The notes under the pieces: generated by a model
The model's input: only the letters and a program-made list of their open reading frames with translations
Told to the model about the DNA's origin: nothing
Database searches by the model: none
Source: Streptomyces sp. CB02400
GTDB taxonomy: Bacteria; Actinomycetota; Actinomycetes; Streptomycetales; Streptomycetaceae
NCBI RefSeq assembly: GCF_001905725.1
Contig: NZ_LIWB01000003.1
Location: forward strand, 333,575 to 397,574
Length of the DNA stretch: 64,000 nucleotides
Direction: 5' to 3'
Position numbers and translations under genes: made by a program
Shown: piece by piece, positions 61,964 to 64,000 of the stretch
Numbering within the stretch: the stretch's first letter is position 1
Layout of the letters: each line of letters begins with the position of its first letter

Positions 61964-62023
61964 GATTGCCAGATTACGACGCCCGCGCGGGGAGCCGCGC
62001 GGAAAAACGAGGGTGGGCCGGAC

Positions 62024-63616
62024 ATGGATGTGATGCCGCTGCTGTTGCTGGTGGCGGGCAGCGCCGCGATCGCCGCGGCCGCCCGGCGCACCCCGGTGCC
62101 GCCACCGCTGCTGCTGGTCGCCGCCGGACTGGCGGTCAGCTACCTCCCCGGCGTGCCCGAGTACACGCTCGATCCGCACATCGTCCTGCCGCTCATCCTG
62201 CCCCCGCTGCTGCACACGGCGGCCACCGACAGCTCCTACCTCGACCTGCGGGCGCAACTGCGGCCGGTGGCGCTGCTGTCGGTGGGGTACGTGCTGTTCG
62301 CGACGTTCGCCGTCGGCTGGCTCCTGTACCTGATCGTGCCGGGCCTGCCGCTGACCGCGGCGCTGGTGTTCGGCGCCGTGGTGGCTCCGCCGGACGCGGT
62401 CGCGGCGACGGCGGTGGCACGCCGGGTGGGCCTGCCGTCCCGGATCACCACCATCCTCCAGGGCGAGTCCCTGCTGAACGACGCCACCGCGATCACCGCG
62501 TTCCGGGTGGCCGTGGCGGCCGCGGTCGGCGAGGGCGCCACCTGGGCCGGGGGAGTCGGCGAGTTCCTGCTCGCCGCGGTCGGCGGGCTGGCGGTCGGCC
62601 TGGTGCTGATGGCACCGCTGCACTGGCTGCGCACCCACGTGAAGGAGGCGCTGCTGCAGAACACGCTCTCCCTGCTGATCCCGTTCGTCGCCTACGCCGC
62701 CGCCGAGCAGGTGCACGCCTCCGGAGTCATCGCCGTGGTGGTCGTCGCCCTCTACCTGGGGCACCGCGCGTGGGAGGTCGACTTCGCCACCCGCCTCCAG
62801 GAGGACGCGGTGTGGAAGATGGTCGCGTTCGTCCTGGAGTCCGCGGTGTTCGCGCTGATCGGACTGCAACTGCCCGTCGTCCTGAGAGGACTCGGCGAGT
62901 ACGAGGGCGTCGACGCCGCCTGGTACGCGGTCGCCGTCTTCGTGGTGGTTGTCGTGATCCGGTTCCTCTGGGTGTACCCGGCGACCTGGCTGCCGCCGAT
63001 GCTGTCGGCGAAGATCAGGGAACGCGAGGGGAGCCCCGGCTGGAAGGCGCCGTTCGTCATCGCCTGGGCCGGAATGCGGGGCGTGGTCTCGCTGGCCATC
63101 GCCTTCTCGATCCCGGTCGCCGCCGAGGGCGAGGACTTCCCGCAGCGCAACCTGCTGCTCTTCCTGACCTTCACCACCGTCATCGGCACCCTGGTCGTGC
63201 AAGGGCTGACGCTGCCCCCGCTGATCCGGGTGCTCAAGCTCCCCGGACGCGACGCGCAGGCCGAGACCCTGGCCGAGGCCAACGCCCAGGCGCAGGCCTC
63301 CCGGATCGCCGAGCAGCGCCTGGACGAGCTCCTCGCCGACGAGCGCAACGCCCTGCCCGCACCGCTCGCCGAACGTCTGCGCACCGTCCTGGAGCGCCGC
63401 CGCAACGCCGTCTGGGAACGGCTCGGGCAGGTCAACCCGGTCACCGGGGAGTCGGTGGACGACACCTACCGGAGGCTGTCACGGGAGATGATCAGCGCGG
63501 AGCGCGAGGTGTTCGTCCGACTGCGCGACGGCCGTTACATCGACGACGAGATGCTGCGCACGCTGCTGCGCCGACTGGACCTGGAGGAGGCGGCGGCGTT
63601 CCGGGAGACGACCTAG
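62024..63616 (+). CDS. CPA1 family Na+/H+ antiporter
   Basis: This 530-residue protein has about twelve transmembrane helices and a cytoplasmic helical tail of about 120 residues. The transport core contains VVAPPDAVAATAVARRVGLP and ILQGESLLNDATAI with the ion-binding Asp. WAGMRGVVSLAIAFSIP is the other conserved CPA1 block. It exchanges cytoplasmic Na+ for H+. The ATG follows GAGGG at a normal distance. It shares a short divergent promoter region with the UBP zinc-finger gene. Confidence 0.93.
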   Translation: MDVMPLLLLVAGSAAIAAAARRTPVPPPLLLVAAGLAVSYLPGVPEYTLDPHIVLPLILPPLLHTAATDSSYLDLRAQLRPVALLSVGYVLFATFAVGWLLYLIVPGLPLTAALVFGAVVAPPDAVAATAVARRVGLPSRITTILQGESLLNDATAITAFRVAVAAAVGEGATWAGGVGEFLLAAVGGLAVGLVLMAPLHWLRTHVKEALLQNTLSLLIPFVAYAAAEQVHASGVIAVVVVALYLGHRAWEVDFATRLQEDAVWKMVAFVLESAVFALIGLQLPVVLRGLGEYEGVDAAWYAVAVFVVVVVIRFLWVYPATWLPPMLSAKIREREGSPGWKAPFVIAWAGMRGVVSLAIAFSIPVAAEGEDFPQRNLLLFLTFTTVIGTLVVQGLTLPPLIRVLKLPGRDAQAETLAEANAQAQASRIAEQRLDELLADERNALPAPLAERLRTVLERRRNAVWERLGQVNPVTGESVDDTYRRLSREMISAEREVFVRLRDGRYIDDEMLRTLLRRLDLEEAAAFRETT

Positions 63617-63624
63617 CCGCCTGG

Positions 63625-63749
63625 GGCCCGTCCGGCGGATCGAGCCGGAGGGAACCGGCGGCGCCTTGCGGCCCAGGTGAGTGGGGTCCGGCGCGCCGCA
63701 GACGGACGTGCCGGACTGCGCGTCTCCGGCATGATCCGCCGGACCGGCC
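63625..63749. repeat. Long-range inverted repeat after the antiporter gene
   Basis: GGGCCCGTCCGGCGGATC near 63625-63641 is repeated inverted, with one mismatch, as GATCCGCCGGACCGGCCC near 63733-63750. The arms are about 90 bases apart. They may form a large terminator between convergent genes. Confidence 0.55.
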
Positions 63750-64000
63750 CTAGAGGAAGGGCCGTCCGGTGATCACCGCGGCGACCGTGCTCCCGCGCGG
63801 GAACGCGTCCTCCTCCGCCAGGGCGACAAGGGCGTAAAGCAACTTGGCGACATAGAGACGTTCGACCGGGATGCCGTGGCGGTGCTCGAAGTCCTCGGCG
63901 AACGCGTCGAGTTCCGGGGGGACACGGGCGTAGCCGCCGAAGTGGAAGCGGTCGTCGAGGCTCCAGTCGCCGCGCGGGCCGTCGAACGCCTCGCTCTGCA
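63750..64000 (-). CDS. PLP-dependent ACC deaminase/D-cysteine desulfhydrase-like enzyme (5' end outside)
   Basis: Only the last 83 codons are in the window. They read GDWSLDDRFHFGGYARVPPE, then FAEDFEHRHGIPVERLYVAKLLYALV, ending AAVITGRPFL. The pattern of Gly-Ile-Pro followed by Tyr-x2-Lys, and the terminal TGG-like strand, match the C-terminus of the ACC deaminase/D-cysteine desulfhydrase family. The PLP lysine lies outside, so the exact reaction is unknown. Confidence 0.75.
   Translation of the reverse strand, partial: QSEAFDGPRGDWSLDDRFHFGGYARVPPELDAFAEDFEHRHGIPVERLYVAKLLYALVALAEEDAFPRGSTVAAVITGRPFL

Overview
The window is high-GC actinobacterial chromosome, most likely from a Streptomyces species. 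Codon third positions are strongly GC-biased and many genes start with GTG. Marker genes point the same way: two WhiB-like proteins, SigR-RsrA, DasR, a SigB-type sigma factor with its anti-sigma factor, epi-isozizaene synthase with its CYP170 partner, and a B12-riboswitch nrdAB operon. Gene order follows the core region that, from memory, is SCO5183 to about SCO5249 in S. coelicolor. Much of it also matches the Mycobacterium order adnB, nudC, mrx1, uvrD2, whiB7, ABC1 kinase, and sigH-rshA, aroA, rsgA. I see no prophage, insertion sequence, integrase or CRISPR array.

Layout. 1-8.9 kb: DNA repair and redox/antibiotic response (AdnB-type helicase-nuclease, M20 peptidase, NADH pyrophosphatase, an irregular tRNA-Trp-like gene, a mycoredoxin with a SigR-type promoter, UvrD2, and WblC behind an upstream ORF and an attenuator). 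9-12.4 kb: ABC1 kinase, an E1/ThiF-like protein, a YgjP-type metallopeptidase. 12.5-15.7 kb: a TerD-AIM24 fusion followed by two AIM24 proteins. 15.7-24.8 kb: Nudix, Zincin_2, epimerase, MoaE, PDZ-Lon protease and UPF0182 genes. 24.8-27.6 kb: two identical initiator tRNA genes flanking a Sel1-repeat protein and a repeat-rich spacer. 27.6-31.8 kb: Fur/CatR-type repressor with catalase, CBS protein, HisN, TetR. 31.8-37 kb: SMR transporter, RsgA, AroA, M50 peptidase, SRAP protein, hydrolase. 37-43.3 kb: SigR-RsrA, two membrane HD proteins, a TPR protein, peptide deformylase. 43.4-46.9 kb: albaflavenone pair and an AraC-type regulator. 47-50.9 kb: nrdAB with cobalamin riboswitch and two NrdR-like boxes. 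51-53.4 kb: acetyltransferase and a solute:sodium symporter pair. 53.6-55.4 kb: dasR and nagB with DasR-type sites. 55.8-61.5 kb: PdtaS-like kinase, WblE, lipid kinase, SigH with its anti-sigma factor. 61.7-64 kb: UBP zinc finger, Na+/H+ antiporter, and the end of a PLP enzyme.

How it works together. The strongest theme is stress regulation. WblC is controlled by translation-coupled attenuation. SigR-RsrA is autoregulated, and a good SigR promoter drives the mycoredoxin 32 kb away. A peroxide repressor faces its catalase. SigH is coupled to its own anti-sigma factor. The nucleotide-reductase operon integrates B12 and, probably, dNTP status. GlcNAc metabolism is represented by dasR and nagB placed next to each other, without the dasABC transporter genes expected between them.
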